From positions 19,216,951-19,280,950 of the forward strand of contig CM043948.1 of assembly GCA_014529385.2 (NCBI GenBank): a stretch of DNA of 64,000 nt, in the 5' to 3' direction. This DNA is from Adiantum capillus-veneris (Eukaryota; Streptophyta; Polypodiopsida; Polypodiales; Pteridaceae). A program made the translations under genes and the position numbers. Positions 35,611 through 47,008 of this stretch are shown in pieces (within the stretch, counting starts at the first letter, position 1; each line of letters begins with the position of its first letter). The notes below the pieces were generated by a model, which was given only the letters and a program-made list of their open reading frames with translations, made no database searches and was not told the origin of the DNA.

Positions 35611-35617
<7 letters not shown>
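32849..35617 (+). repeat. chromovirus 3' LTR
   Basis: About 2.77 kb, collinear with 19979-22627. It is longer mainly because a block of about 115 bp (GTAAATCTATTGTTTAATTA through CAATTGG) is duplicated at 33706 and 33820, expanding the palindromic minisatellite. It ends GACCACACA, where the 5' LTR ends GACCTCGCA, and continues into (CA)n. Confidence 0.85.
34439..34579 (+). CDS. 46-codon Lys/Gly-rich ORF inside the chromovirus LTR
   Basis: An ATG at 34439 opens a frame beginning MAPKRTRYGGSHDHK, with a GKGKGKAP stretch, closing at TAG in AACAGGTAGG. The composition resembles the basic N-terminus of Ty3 gag proteins, and the end looks like a splice donor (CAG/GTAGG). It lies about 860 bp downstream of the LTR TATA box. 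In the 5' LTR the same ATG survives, but a 41-bp inversion and a deletion destroy the frame. It may be the first gag exon encoded in the LTR, or a chance frame. Confidence 0.4.
   Translation: MAPKRTRYGGSHDHKAGTSDGKGKGKAPMNEDVPLIPRSDVIAMNR

Positions 35618-35643
<26 letters not shown>
35612..35643. repeat. (CA)n microsatellite at the chromovirus right end
   Basis: An uninterrupted CA tract that obscures the last LTR bases and any target duplication. Confidence 0.95.
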
Positions 35644-35646
<3 letters not shown>

Positions 35647-36653
35647 GAGGTTGCCAACCTTGCTACTGATTGCGACAATCTATGTGGAGAAGGTTTGGCA
35701 ATCCCTACCATGCTGGAGATGCTGAACAAGATTGCAGGTGAGAGATAGCTGATGCGAGATTCACTATGTAAAGCAAGCTATAGAGATTCTCTACATATAG
35801 TTGTTGCATGAACTAAAAACATGAATTTTTCTGTTAAAAAGTCTCGACCACCACTGGATGAACTTCCAGCCATAATTTTGAATCTGCGTGTATGCTTATG
35901 AAGTAAACATATCCCCAAGTTCAATTTTGGAAAAGAATCTGCAAATTTGGGTCAATAGACACAACAGGTGATAGACTAAAAACTGCAGAGTAGACCTAGG
36001 TTTGGACATTTGACCTATCAAAATAGCTCCAAATCCAAAAAGATTTGAGATATAGCTTGTGAACAAAAAGTGTAACAAGCTACCGAGAGATCAAGTCTAT
36101 ATGTGATTGAACATGGATTGCAATCCATGTACCCTGACCTCAAAAATTGATAAAGATTGGTACAAAGCCTATGCATGACCTTATCTAGCTACTGTCAAAA
36201 TTTGGAGTCAAAATTTGACAGAGGAACATGGATTGTGATCCATGTAGCTCTTCATACTGGGGGTATTTGACTTGATGAGCTTATAGGTATACTTGAGTAC
36301 ATATCAAATCTCAAGTTTGAGCTAAAATTATCTTTTGGAAATCAAGATACAAGCCAAGGTTCATGTGTCCTGATCCTGAGACTGTTTTGAGTGATGTTTT
36401 TAGTGCAGTTCACCAAAATTACTCTAACTTTTCATACATAACTCCTAATTGAGCCAGGTAAAGATATAAAGAGAGATTGCAATAAATTCCAAACTTTTAG
36501 AGTGCCCAAATTTTTTTTTGTTTTAGACCTGACCAAGGGGTCACAAAGTCTTGTATTTTGATAGACGTGACCAGGGACAAAAAGGGATAGGTTTCACTAA
36601 GCCAAGGTGGGCCTGTCATAAACTATCTTGAGAGTTTTGAGTGCGCCTTTATC
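35644..36653 (+). other. leader-like DNA with two 20-bp palindromes upstream of a Ty3 gag
   Basis: Non-coding. ACATGGATTGCAATCCATGT (36111-36130) is a perfect palindrome. ACATGGATTGTGATCCATGT (36226-36245) differs by one central pair. The same motif is found at 15-16 kb. It may be the LTR or 5' UTR of the element whose gag starts at 36654. I could not find the LTR ends. Confidence 0.5.
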
Positions 36654-37500
36654 ATGACAAATCATCCACCACCAAGGTTTTCTGCTCAACTCAGAGATAT
36701 GCATCTAGAGGAAAACAATCCTTTAAGCAAAAAACCCAATGTGAGATTCATCTAAATGAACAAAGCTATGAGAGGAGTCCAAGGGATCATGCTCATGAGG
36801 ACTTGTATAGGTTCAAGACTAGAAGAGAGAACGAGAGACGTCTTTGCAAGCAACTCCAAATTGGTCAAATTGGTGACTTAATCACAACAAATGAGACCAT
36901 CACAAGTGGCCAAATGTGTCAAGACAAAGTACAATCAGTCAAGGGATTCATATGCTCATGTCTCAGTCTTCAAACAAGTTTCAAGATTTGAACAAATTGC
37001 AATTTTCACACCCAATACAATGCATTTGAACGGACATTGGAAGGAACGGCCTTGATGTGGTTCCAACCACTTCAAGGCCAACCACTAAACAAAGATGATT
37101 TTCCACACATAGAAAAACTCTTACCCAAATTTGCAGAGGAGTTCTCCAAAAGGTGGATCAAGCACCACATAGTGTCACAAATCTACGCTTTCAAACAAAG
37201 AGAGAACAAAAAAGTGAAGGAATCTTTGCTTTGCTTCAAATAATACATTGAAAGATATCCCACACGACAACTACCACAAGATGAGAGGCTATCATTTCTC
37301 TTCATATAGGGTATGAGGAACAGACTCTAAAAAAGAACCTGCATTTGAAATCATGCACAACATTTGAGCTAGTCACTAGAGAAGCTGTATATCTAGTTGA
37401 TAGTTGTAAGACTAACAGAGAGGTGACGGACGATGTAGACAATGCAATAGTAGTGCTTCTTCTACGACAATCAAATCCACAATGAAGAGGGATATTCAAG
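36654..37500 (+). pseudogene. Ty3 gag remnant
   Basis: The start is MTNHPPPRFSAQLRDMHLEE at 36654. After frameshifts the capsid-like core reads FKQVSRFEQI and then EGTALMWFQPLQGQPL and FAEEFSKRWIKHHIVSQIY (37037-37243). This is the retrotransposon-gag pattern (TA-x-x-WF...F..F..RF). Several stops are present. Confidence 0.7.
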
Positions 37501-37721
37501 AATTGATCAAGTGATCAAAGAAGTGGTGAGGAGAATAAATCAAGGCTATAGACAGAACATATAATGTATGATAGTCTCAACTGAGGAGATGTGGTACTTG
37601 TGGAGGGAACCATACCACTCCATGGTGTGACACTCAGTTAAGACCGCAACATATGCTAGGGCAATGACAACCTCTTCTGAATGATGCTAGAGTAGTAGTC
37701 AACTACACTTAACCATCAGAT

Positions 37722-38500
37722 GTGCCACAACACATGAAAAATCATTACTCCATCGAGGAGAACACACTAATGTTCATAGCCAATCAAGAGTATGGATCAA
37801 ATACCATTCTTACTAGGCAAGAGAAACCATCAGCTGCACCACTAGCTACACAACAAATAGGACCATGCTATGAGTGTGGAAGCAATCATAGCCACAATTG
37901 TCCCTATCAAGCAAAGAATGTAGATATATTTGGATATTGTTTAGATTGTGCTGCTATGTACTTGATTCTTGATTGTCCAAAACATCCAAACAATGAGGGG
38001 AAGCAACAATGAGCATTGTAGGAGTGTTATCTTCTTCCATCGGATTTGAGGTAGAACCCACGGTTCCTATGAATGTGGTGTCTTGAGCTCAAGATCAAGA
38101 AGCTCCCAAGAACAAACCTCTTAAGGAGAAAAGCAAACGGCATGTTCAAATAGAAATGAAAAGCATATCAGTGAGGACTCAAAGAAAATTGTGGAAAGTA
38201 AAAAAAGACAAAATGAAAGCAAAAAGACTTAGGGAAAAGATGGCCTTAGAGTCAGAGCTTCAACAAACAAGGGAGAAGCTCAAGCGTGAGCAAGAAAACA
38301 AAGAAAAATTTGAGGGAGCGAAAGTGTCAAAAACTTTATCAAGTTGTTCCGTCTTGGTAGATAAAGTTAATGAGCATTTGGATGCCATCATGCAAGCCTA
38401 CAAAGCAAGAGTTAAAAACAACCAAATATTGGAACAAATGTGGTTGATGTATCTGCATACAAAGTCAAGACAAAATGGTTGGAAATGTGCAAGCCGATGA
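37722..38500 (+). pseudogene. Ty3 gag C-terminus: atypical zinc knuckle and coiled coil
   Basis: CYECGSNHSHNC (about 37866-37901) is a shortened CCHC knuckle (CX2CX3HX3C), followed by a second Cys cluster, CLDCAAMYLILDC. Further on, a Lys/Glu/Arg-rich segment (RLREKMALESELQQTREKLK, 38156-38500) looks like a long coiled coil. It ends shortly before the TTAA insertion site. Confidence 0.55.
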
Positions 38501-38532
38501 TAGAGACAACCCAAGCATTAAATATTCATTAA

Positions 38533-39871
38533 CACTAGAATGGTAACCTAACAGGACATAAAAGTGTCCTTTCAGGGTTTTGGAAAAAAATTCCAAAACC
38601 ATAGTAGATCCACTCATTTTGAAAAATTCTTTCATGAGCTTATAGTTCAATACCTACGACATATGGAAAAAATGAGAAACTTGTAATTTTTCTCATCCCT
38701 TGGTCACTACAAGCCTCCAAAGTTGATGGACCAGTGCATTTTGCCCAAAACAGCAATTTCTTACGGTTGATTGCATATAAATAAGAGTGGGGATTTTTGT
38801 AGGACATGAGATAAAATGCCCCGTTAACTTCAATGGGTTGGTGACCAAAACATATGGTTGCTTTTACCTCACTAATTGTTTTGGGCAAAAAAAATAGGTA
38901 CAGAAAAGTTGCAGTTTTGCCATTCTGCGGACCTATCATCAAAGTTTCTATAGTCACGCTCAATACAGATACTATATACATGTTTTCTAAGTTCCCTTTG
39001 GGCCTTTGGATTCAAAAGGAGCCATGGAGCATGTCAAAAGGATAATGGATCTCTTACAATTGGAACTTTGGGGGCAATGATAAAGTGCTAAATACAGTAA
39101 ACATGAAAAAACTGGGTTTAGCATTATGACCTCTAGAAACCCATAGAAACTACTCAATATCCATCCAAGTTTGTAGTCTATGATTAGATATGGTTACTAC
39201 CTACAAAATACACACAATTGGCCTAAGAAACTAGCAATATTGAGAAAGTTATACTTGCTACTCTAAAATGTATCGTATTCTTCAGCAATCAAAAAACTCA
39301 ACCATCATCATATACTATGCTATATAGCATATTAGGTCCCCCAAAACTCAAGGAAGATTAGCTTTATGTTATACATTACCCTTACAAAATCAAAATTGAA
39401 TTTGGATATCAAGAAAGCCACCAAAAAAATCATAAAAGTGCTAATTTTGGCCAAAAAGAAGGATTATGAAATTCTTGTAAATTGGTCATAACGTTCAATT
39501 TTAACACTTAGCTCTCCCTACAAGCATCAAAACATGTTGAGAACTATGAAGGCCTAACCTCTAGCCATCTAAACCTCACAAACATGAAGTTTAGAGTGGT
39601 ATAGTTGCCAAAATTTGAAAAAAAAGCAAAAAACAGGACCCGCTTTTTCACACAGTTTAGGTTCAAAAATGTTGTGCAAGAGTAAGGTTAATGGTGAGAT
39701 CGATACTCCAAAAAAAAATGCTAAGTTTTTTTCAGCTCATAAGGCAACTTTGTGGATATATAGCACCTAGAAATTCATTTTCACACTCTTCAAATAATTC
39801 AAGCAAAATGGTCACTTAACAAGACACAAAAGTGTCCAAGGACATAAAAGTGTCATGTTACCATTCTAGTG
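38533..39871. mobile_element. piggyBac-like non-autonomous element with TTAA target duplication
   Basis: Both ends carry the perfect 15-bp inverted repeat CACTAGAATGGTAAC. They are flanked by TTAA on each side (38529-38532 and 39872-39875), the target choice diagnostic of piggyBac. Just inside each end are GGACATAAAAGTGTCC-type hairpins (two on the right), and on the left there is also GGTTTTGGAA with its inverse TTCCAAAACC. The 1339-bp body has only short ORFs and no recognisable transposase. It splits a Ty3 remnant, so it inserted after that element. Confidence 0.8.
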
Positions 39872-40549
39872 TTAACAAGTTGTGTTGATACCTAAAAAGG
39901 AGGAAGAAATCACGCACAAAGCAAACAAGACATGTGAACCAATGAAACTTGGAAACAAAACACCATTGAATACAAGGGTAGTAGCAAGCACGACGGATGA
40001 GGCCAAGTCTCAAAAGATACAACCTATCCCAGAGGTAGAGAAGCCATTGCTGCAATTCTTGTGGAAAACAATCAGAAACCGCAAAGATGGTAGTGCTACT
40101 TTATAGTCAGCACCTATCACTAAGATCAACATAGAACACGAATTTTGTCCCAGGGGAGAACACTCTCTACACGTAGATGCCGGGCATATAGCATTTGAAG
40201 AGAGAAAAACACACTCTCTACAAACTTTGCGATCTTTTATAGGATAACACAAAGTGAAATTTGATGTTAGAGTGGCCACCTTCATAGTGTAAAGCCACAC
40301 CAAAAATAATGGATACTAAAAGGAGACTCAAAGCATGCATGAATTGGTGTCTAATCTTATACAATGCAAGATTAATATCTTAGAGTTGCTAAAAATTTGA
40401 CCGAATCTATGGGGCCAAGTGGGCAAAATCTTGAAAAGAATGAGAGTGAAATTCCTCATCAAGACATTCTTGTAGATGAAAACATGGGGAAAACTCCACT
40501 AGATTACTCTAAAGAAGGTGGGAGATTACTGTGAAGGTGAAGAGGGAGA

Positions 40550-41003
40550 CACCACCTTGCCCGTGGAACACAGAGGTGTGAAAACCATAGCCTTACTTGA
40601 TAGTGGGGCTAGAGTGTCCATTGCCCCAAAATAAATATGAGGGGGACCAGCTCTCAAAAAAACACGAATGAAATTGCAACTTGCAGATGGATTTATAAAA
40701 AGACCTTTGGGCCTACTAGGATAGATCATAGTATTCTCATGCACGATCAAGTATGAGAATACCTTTGCAATAGTGAATTTTGGAAAGAGCAACAACTTCA
40801 AAGTCATTTTGGGACGACCATTCATGCGTCAACTTAAGATGGTGCAAGATTGGGGCTATGACCACATCTACTTGCGGCATAAGGGCGTACCACTAGGTTC
40901 AGCAATTATAGTTATAGAGATGTTAATCAAACCTGTGTGGAAGACTTTGGACTCAACTACGGTCCATGAAAACCAAATACCTACACAGTTGCATGGCAAA
41001 TAA
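40550..41003 (+). pseudogene. retropepsin (aspartic protease) of the Ty3-like element
   Basis: ALLDSGARVSI has the active-site Asp-Ser-Gly at 40599-40607. Downstream, after a stop, come LQLADGFIKRPLG and VILGRPFMRQ (ILGRP at 40806-40820), the second hallmark of the gag-asp protease family. It would cleave the gag-pol polyprotein. One stop and a frameshift separate the halves. Confidence 0.75.
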
Positions 41004-41753
41004 TATATTTGGATTTGTAGAGCATCCAAAAGTGGAAGCGTGAGGAAATAAGATTGCATCCTAGAGAGAACAATGGAAGACAAAGATTACATTCAAGAAC
41101 CATTTCCTTAAGATACGTTTGAACCTTTCGGATAGGATCAGATAGTGGTTACTCTAGATGTGTGCAAAAACAAAATAACTCCTACAAAGTTTGGTGATGA
41201 GGAAGGCCATTACATAGCTCCCTATTTTATGATAAAGGTTGAAGTAAGCTAATGAGAATTGTATGTGTGAAACCAAAACAGGTAAGACAAACAATTTTGT
41301 CACGAGTTGTGATGCAAAATCACAAAGGAAGGAAGAGAAGAAGCCACAAGAATATGTCATCATTGACATACCTGAAAAATCGACAAAAGTTGTTTCAACG
41401 AATCCAAACACCATATTAGTGAATTTGGGAACTTCCCAATTCCCACTTTCAAAATAATCTTAAGATTTGACCACATGGCCAAATCTTAGCCAAAGTTTTG
41501 AGAGCATGGCTTGAAAGATCTTTTCAAGTACTACCTTGTGGAAGGACTTTGTCTTAAAAAATAGTCTGACATTTGTCCATATGGACAAATCTTTCAGGCA
41601 TTGGTGATTCCCAAATTTACTCTAAGGTCTCAAAATCTCTAATATGGTGTTAACTCCAAAAAGTGCACAACTGAAAGAAGATAAAGAAACAAGTTTGACA
41701 TAAAGTGATCAACAAACTCAAGATCAAGAGAAGAGCAAGGTTAAGATAGAAGA

Positions 41754-42158
41754 TTGATTGTCCCTACCATGATCAAATTCAGTGTATGTGCAGAAATAGG
41801 ACTTAGAATCACATGTTTAGCTTTGATAGATCCATATGTGACAAAGAATCTAATTTATTATGGCACATGGATAATGATGGGAAAGCCGCCAATGAAAGAG
41901 CTAGACACCAGCTCTAAAATGCCAATTCCTAGCTTTGGCGTGGCAGAAGTTGTACTCAAGTTGAGTATTGGGGAGTTAAAAGACACTTCATACATAATCG
42001 ATTCCCATCACATCAATGAGAGCTTAATCCTAACAAAAATCTGGATGAACATCTTCTTGCAACAACAACAAAAAGCTTCCACAATAACAACAACAATAGT
42101 AGTAATCCCAGAGCCATCTCAAGACCATGCAAAGAAGAAACAACCATCTGCAGCTTAA
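41754..42158 (+). pseudogene. second retropepsin-like domain, active site lost
   Basis: The 134-codon frame reads EIGLRITCLALIDPYVTKNLI, then VVLKLSIGELKDTSYIIDSH and ESLILTKIWMN. The spacing is that of a retropepsin (ALIDSGAS..L, then IL-G-x-x-W), but Asp-Ser-Gly is replaced by Asp-Pro-Tyr. It is followed by poly-Gln and a Lys-rich tail. It may be a second protease domain or the start of pol in another frame. Confidence 0.5.
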
Positions 42159-42959
42159 AAAGGTAAAGCTAAAGCAAAAGCTGAAGCAAAACAACCTCGC
42201 AAGTCAACTTTACCTTCAAGAAGTCTCTATCAAACTTTCAACACAACCTCTACATCAAAAGCCAAACCATTGACAATGCAATGGAAACCTAAGCAAAAAG
42301 TCATCAATCAAAGTTTCCTTCACAAAAAAGCCTCCAAAAGAAGCCAAAGAGAGTCAACAAAGTGCTTATATCAAAAGAACACATAGATCCAATTTGGATA
42401 CATCACTCACAAGCTCAACCTAACAACCAAAGGTAATAGGGTGGGTAGCATCAAATGAGTCAATCACTCCTCAAGGCTACTTTCAAGGAAACACAAATAT
42501 TTGGGCCAAAAATCCTACAATATCAGCCTAGACCTACTCACCTCAACAACCAAGTTCCACAAAGAGATCTAACAACGAAAGACAAACACCTCAAGGAGGA
42601 GGAAGAAAAATCGCAAACGGCAAAAGAAAAGACCATCAAAGAAGCAAGCAATGCAGTCGCTATGGGTATCAAAGTCGGACTTCTACCAAGCTACCCAATG
42701 AAGATAGGCAAAGCAATGGATGATTCCAGTCAAGCTACTTGACAATAGGGAAAATATGAACCCGGAAAGGGTCCTTCAGGGTCAATGATGCTTTTGGAAT
42801 ATACTGTCTACACCAATGAGAATGGGTTTGTGGCCACAGATCCCACCAATTTTTGTTTTTTTTTTAAATTTCCATAACTTGAGCATTTAAACTTCAAATT
42901 TGTCGGATAATAGTGCATTTAGAGCACATTGCCAAGCTCTTTCCATTGATATGTTAGAT

Positions 42960-43254
42960 GATATAATTACGAGGCTTGGGATCCTCTTTGGGGGTGGAAA
43001 TTACTCATAAGCAGAGATTCTTGTGGGTTATGGAGAAAGTCAATATTAAGATATGGAGGTGGAAGTATGTGCTTCTCCCCTTCCCCAACAGAGTGGAGGT
43101 TATCAATTATTTTATGTTGCCTTATATAGCCTTCAACATGCTCCACTTCTAAAGCTGGCTAAATGCAACTGGAAAGAGCTCTTTATACTAGCTAAGAGAT
43201 TTATGTGGAAGAACAACACTAAAGACGTGCACCCTAGCAGTGGGCAAAACAGAT
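42960..43254 (+). pseudogene. LINE reverse-transcriptase C-terminal fragment, copy A
   Basis: RWKYVLLPFPNRVEVINYF and AKRFMWKNNTKD correspond to the region after the RT core in plant non-LTR retrotransposons (the W..K..PF..R segment, then a FMW patch). Frameshifts are present. The LINE resumes at about 47009 after a 3.7-kb insertion. Confidence 0.5.
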
Positions 43255-43513
43255 GAGAGATACCACTCCGCAGGGGTATATGCACTAAAATATACAATTT
43301 ACACCTTTATACAATTTTCATTATACAACAGAGTTGCAAAAGTCTTTGCATAGGGGAGGAATTCTCAGCGCTCGACCAAGCATGGAGTTTAGGCCATGAG
43401 CCGGGCGGACTGCATCGTGAGGCACCTGGCAACTAGTGCTACCCCTGAATGGGTGTTATAAATGAAAGAGTACTCAAGATAAATATAACATTATGGAGGG
43501 TGAATATATGTTG

Positions 43514-43582
<69 letters not shown>

Positions 43583-46553
43583 TAGTGGAGGGTGAAATAG
43601 ACTTCCCAAAGACATGAGAGAATGACAACAGAGAATCTTTAAATGCCCCATTTAAAATGAAACAGGCAACCATGTATTAATGTAAAGGAAAAATTTGGGT
43701 ATACCATAACATAAAAAAGAATATGACAAAATAACTAGCAGAGCACTACACCCTGTGTAGGGATTGACCGGTCCACCCATCCACTTTCGCTCTACTACGG
43801 ACATAGAGAATTTCACTTCACCGGGAGCAAGCCAGAACACGTCAAACCTACCTGAGCCTGACATAAGTTGAGGCCTCTTTGCCTCCCTCCATGAACCCAA
43901 GCTCTGAACGGATTTCAAATACCAGTAGGTGGTAGGGTATCAATACCAACCATACCACTTTAGGCGCCATGCTCTTTGGTGCCCAGCATCGGGTGTTTAG
44001 GTAAAGCCAAGGAAAAATTGCCCACGCATTATCCATGTAGGTCATTCAACCCCCCACCCACTAACCGTGTAGATGAGCCTAACAAATAGAAGAAGACTAG
44101 GCAACACCACCAATCTAGCAAAACCTAACGTCAACGACCCTTTTATCTAAGGATAAGCGATGTAGGTGATACTAGTCTTGTAGCGATGCTTCCATGAGAA
44201 ACATTACACGTAAGTCCATCACAATAGTATCTTCCATTTGCACAAACAATCTTGTTCAAGCAGTTAGATTGTACAGGGTCTCTACCCTTATGCGTCTACC
44301 ATAAACAATCCAAATCACTTCATGATCTAATCCCAAAACAATAAACCATATTTCAATCACATCACACAGGTGGGCACTCCACACAACTTGGGTGAGGCAC
44401 AACCAATCCTGCATAACCCCTTTAGAACATAACATGGCTGCAAAAATTTTGGCAGCATAACCATATCCAAAGAAAAACACCAAGAGCCACGCCAGCTTTC
44501 ACAAAACAAAAATCACAACCGTAATCCATGAGGAATCTCATCCCTTATCCACAACCCATATTCACACTGAACCAACTCCCACACTTGGAGTTTGACGTAT
44601 CTACTGCAGTCATTGGAGGGCACATACATGGCCCTTAAGACATGATCCTTCCATGCATAAAATAGGTATGACCAGCAACTAAACATGATATAAAATTACA
44701 ATATTGACAACATCTAATCATGCATAGTTGATGCATCAAATCTGCACCATACCTCTCTAGCACATTGGGCTAGTTTTAAACTAGAAAGGTGGAAAGAAAT
44801 CATACCCATGCACATGAGGCATCCATGTCTATCCATAAGGTTCCATACATCATATGATATCATTCCATCACCATAATCATGATGCAAAATAGCTCCGACC
44901 CGTAGGTCGACCATAAGCCATAACTTCATACATATGCGAAAAACAACTTTTCGCCATTTTCGAGAACATACATAACATGCAAATGACAGTGCTTGATCTC
45001 AAAAAAATGCATCAAGATCAGCTCCATAATATAAACTAACACTCGATCACATCACTTTGCCCATTTGATACTCATACAACAAACGGTAACACAGAAAGAA
45101 AGATACTTTATTCATATATGCATGTGCGGTTCGGGTTGACTAACCATATACCCTCACATGAGTTTATGGACATCCAATACTTAAAATCAACTCACGAAAA
45201 TAAACCATAAAGCATACATAAACAAATCGATTAACTCATGACGTTATACGGTACTCCCCCTTGGTAGCACCCCTACACGTGTAGGTAAACCAGGTTATGG
45301 AAGGATTAATAACTTGCATACCCAAGGTGATAACGAAGACCTAAATACTTTCATCATCAAGTTTAATTATGCTTTTTAATTGGCTAAGTGGTTTTTCCCA
45401 TCAGGTGAATCTATATAGGTTCTCCAAGGACCCCGAGGTCCAAAATTTTGACAGTGCAGTGACCAGCAAGCTATTTTTTGACCATATCTCTTAGCTCATG
45501 CGTGATTTTCACATGACACCTAAGAGAGAAAATGTTCTAAATGATGTGTTTTATCTCTGTTTTAAAGGATTCTTGAGTTATGACCAAAACAGTGCTCCTA
45601 TCGCTTAGTATCACGTGAAACAAAAAGTGCTTTTTATGCACACACGTGAGCATAAACATATCATCTGCATAAATCAGTGTATTAATCATGATGAAATAAT
45701 CATAGGGCAGCTTCATACGTACTCAAAAAATCCATATATACACTCGTATATGAAAAAACAATCACCGAGAGGATGTCTACTCAGAAAAACGACATAAGAG
45801 AGAGAGAGATGATGATGGCTATGGAGTTTAGAGTTTCTCACCATGCTTTAGAATTGATTAGGTGTTGTTGAAAGGCTTCTTGCTTTGCCACAAGAGAGCG
45901 GTGACGAGAGCTACATAGAGGTTTCATCACGAGAGATTTCGGAGAGCGAGTACACCGTGAAACGAGAGAGGAGATAGTAAGCAAGTAGAGAGAGAATATC
46001 CTTCTTCTTCTTCTTCTTCCCCATAAACAAGAGAGAGAAGAGCTTACGGAGATGGTGATGAAGAGCTTGCACCACTCCATATAAAAGGTAAGAATTGCCT
46101 TGCGGTAGTAGACGCAACCGACGTCACTGAAAACTGAGCACTCCCTGTCAATTTATAGGCACTGCAGCAAGCCAAAGTGATGACCAAGCCAGCTACTAAC
46201 GCCCCCTCTCAACGTAGATTAGCTACAAACTTTTGGGAAAAGACTCCAGTCTTTTCTAAAATCATGGCACAACTTTTGGCAGTCAACTCTCCCACTTACC
46301 ATTCAATTTTTACAGTAAAAATTGACTAACTAGCTGGTATCCTTGCGACTAATGAAACCGTTACTAGACTATGGCATACTATGATGTCACGACATAATTA
46401 TGGATTTCCCGCACTGTCTCAACGTATTTATGGTACTGCTTTTTATAAAAAATAATTCTCATAAAAATCTCGTTTAATCCCGTTTTTTCTCTGGGTGGTC
46501 ATTTTTTAAATCCGACAGAGACTAAAATTAATATTTTTATGTTTAGGTCATCC
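43255..46553 (-). repeat. minus-oriented LTR-like insertion in the LINE, copy A
   Basis: The 3.3-kb block lies between two LINE pieces. On the minus strand it has a GCCTATAAAT promoter box (46151-46160) followed by a transcribed-looking CT-rich leader. Its left boundary reads TGAGAGATACC. In copy B its right boundary reads GGGTATTACA, giving TGTAATACCC...GGTATCTCTCA on the minus strand. I find no interior or target duplication, so a solo LTR is a hypothesis. The minus-strand ORFs inside have no recognised family. (GA)n at 43517-43580. Confidence 0.4.
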
Positions 46554-47008
46554 TAAAAAGCACATAGCTTTTCAAAAACACCGAAAAGCACAAAAAGCTA
46601 GAAATAATGTAAAAAGAAAAAAAAGTTTTAAAATCGAACCACGGGTTTTCCTTGCTCATTGGAATAAGAAAGTGGACTCGCTTTTCAGTGAAAAGCACAA
46701 AAAAATCATGAAAAAACTAAAAATAGCGTGAAAAACACTCGAAAAGCAGATTTTTACAAAATTGAACCATAGCTTTCTCAAAATATGTAGGTTAACGATC
46801 CGACCCTGATTTTTGCAAAAAAAAAGCACCTAAAAGCATGAAAAACCTAAAATTAGTGGATTTTCTCAAAGTTGAACCAAACATCTATTTAACGTACTGG
46901 AACATGGCTTGAAACCTTACAATACTGTCAATCAAGCATCTTAAATCAAAATTTGATAAAACGAACATTAGAATTTGTTTTCCTTATTTGCAAAAGAGAC
47001 CCAAATTT

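Larger units (their letters stand above)
19979..35617 (+). mobile_element. Ty3/gypsy chromovirus derivative with pol deletion and nested CACTA
   Basis: Two long direct repeats (19979-22627 and 32849-35617) start TGTAAGGTCT. The left ends CTCGCA followed by a tRNA-Met-like primer site; the right is preceded by the purine tract AGTTGGGGAGAA. The interior (22628-23436 plus 31674-32848) has gag with a CCHC knuckle and ends in a chromodomain; PR, RT, RNase H and most of integrase are missing. An 8.2-kb CACTA element splits the interior. No target duplication is readable, because both flanks are microsatellites (GTGTG on the left, CACAC on the right). Confidence 0.85.
36654..42745 (+). mobile_element. 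decayed Ty3/gypsy-like element, gag to protease only
   Basis: Plus-strand blocks follow in order: gag (36654-37250), a modified knuckle (about 37866), a Lys/Glu coiled coil (38156-38500), a retropepsin (40550-41000) and a second protease-like block (41754-42158). Last comes a Lys/Gln-rich stretch to 42742. No RT, RNase H or integrase and no LTR pair are seen. The right part runs into the 7.7-kb duplication at 42700. A piggyBac-like element interrupts it at 38533-39871. Confidence 0.65.

Noticed and set aside
38640-38981. 113-codon minus-strand ORF inside the TTAA element as a transposase
   Set aside because: It has none of the DDE or C-terminal Cys-rich features expected of piggyBac transposases and is much too short.
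43439-43673. Long Leu-Ser ORFs over GA/TC tracts here and at 49691, 51266, 57433 and 63243
   Set aside because: They are translations of dinucleotide repeats in either strand, with no flanking coding signal.
43652-44929. Minus-strand ORFs (88, 65, 75 and 71 codons) as a gene
   Set aside because: They are conserved between duplication copies only because the DNA is duplicated. Frames are short, with no family motif.
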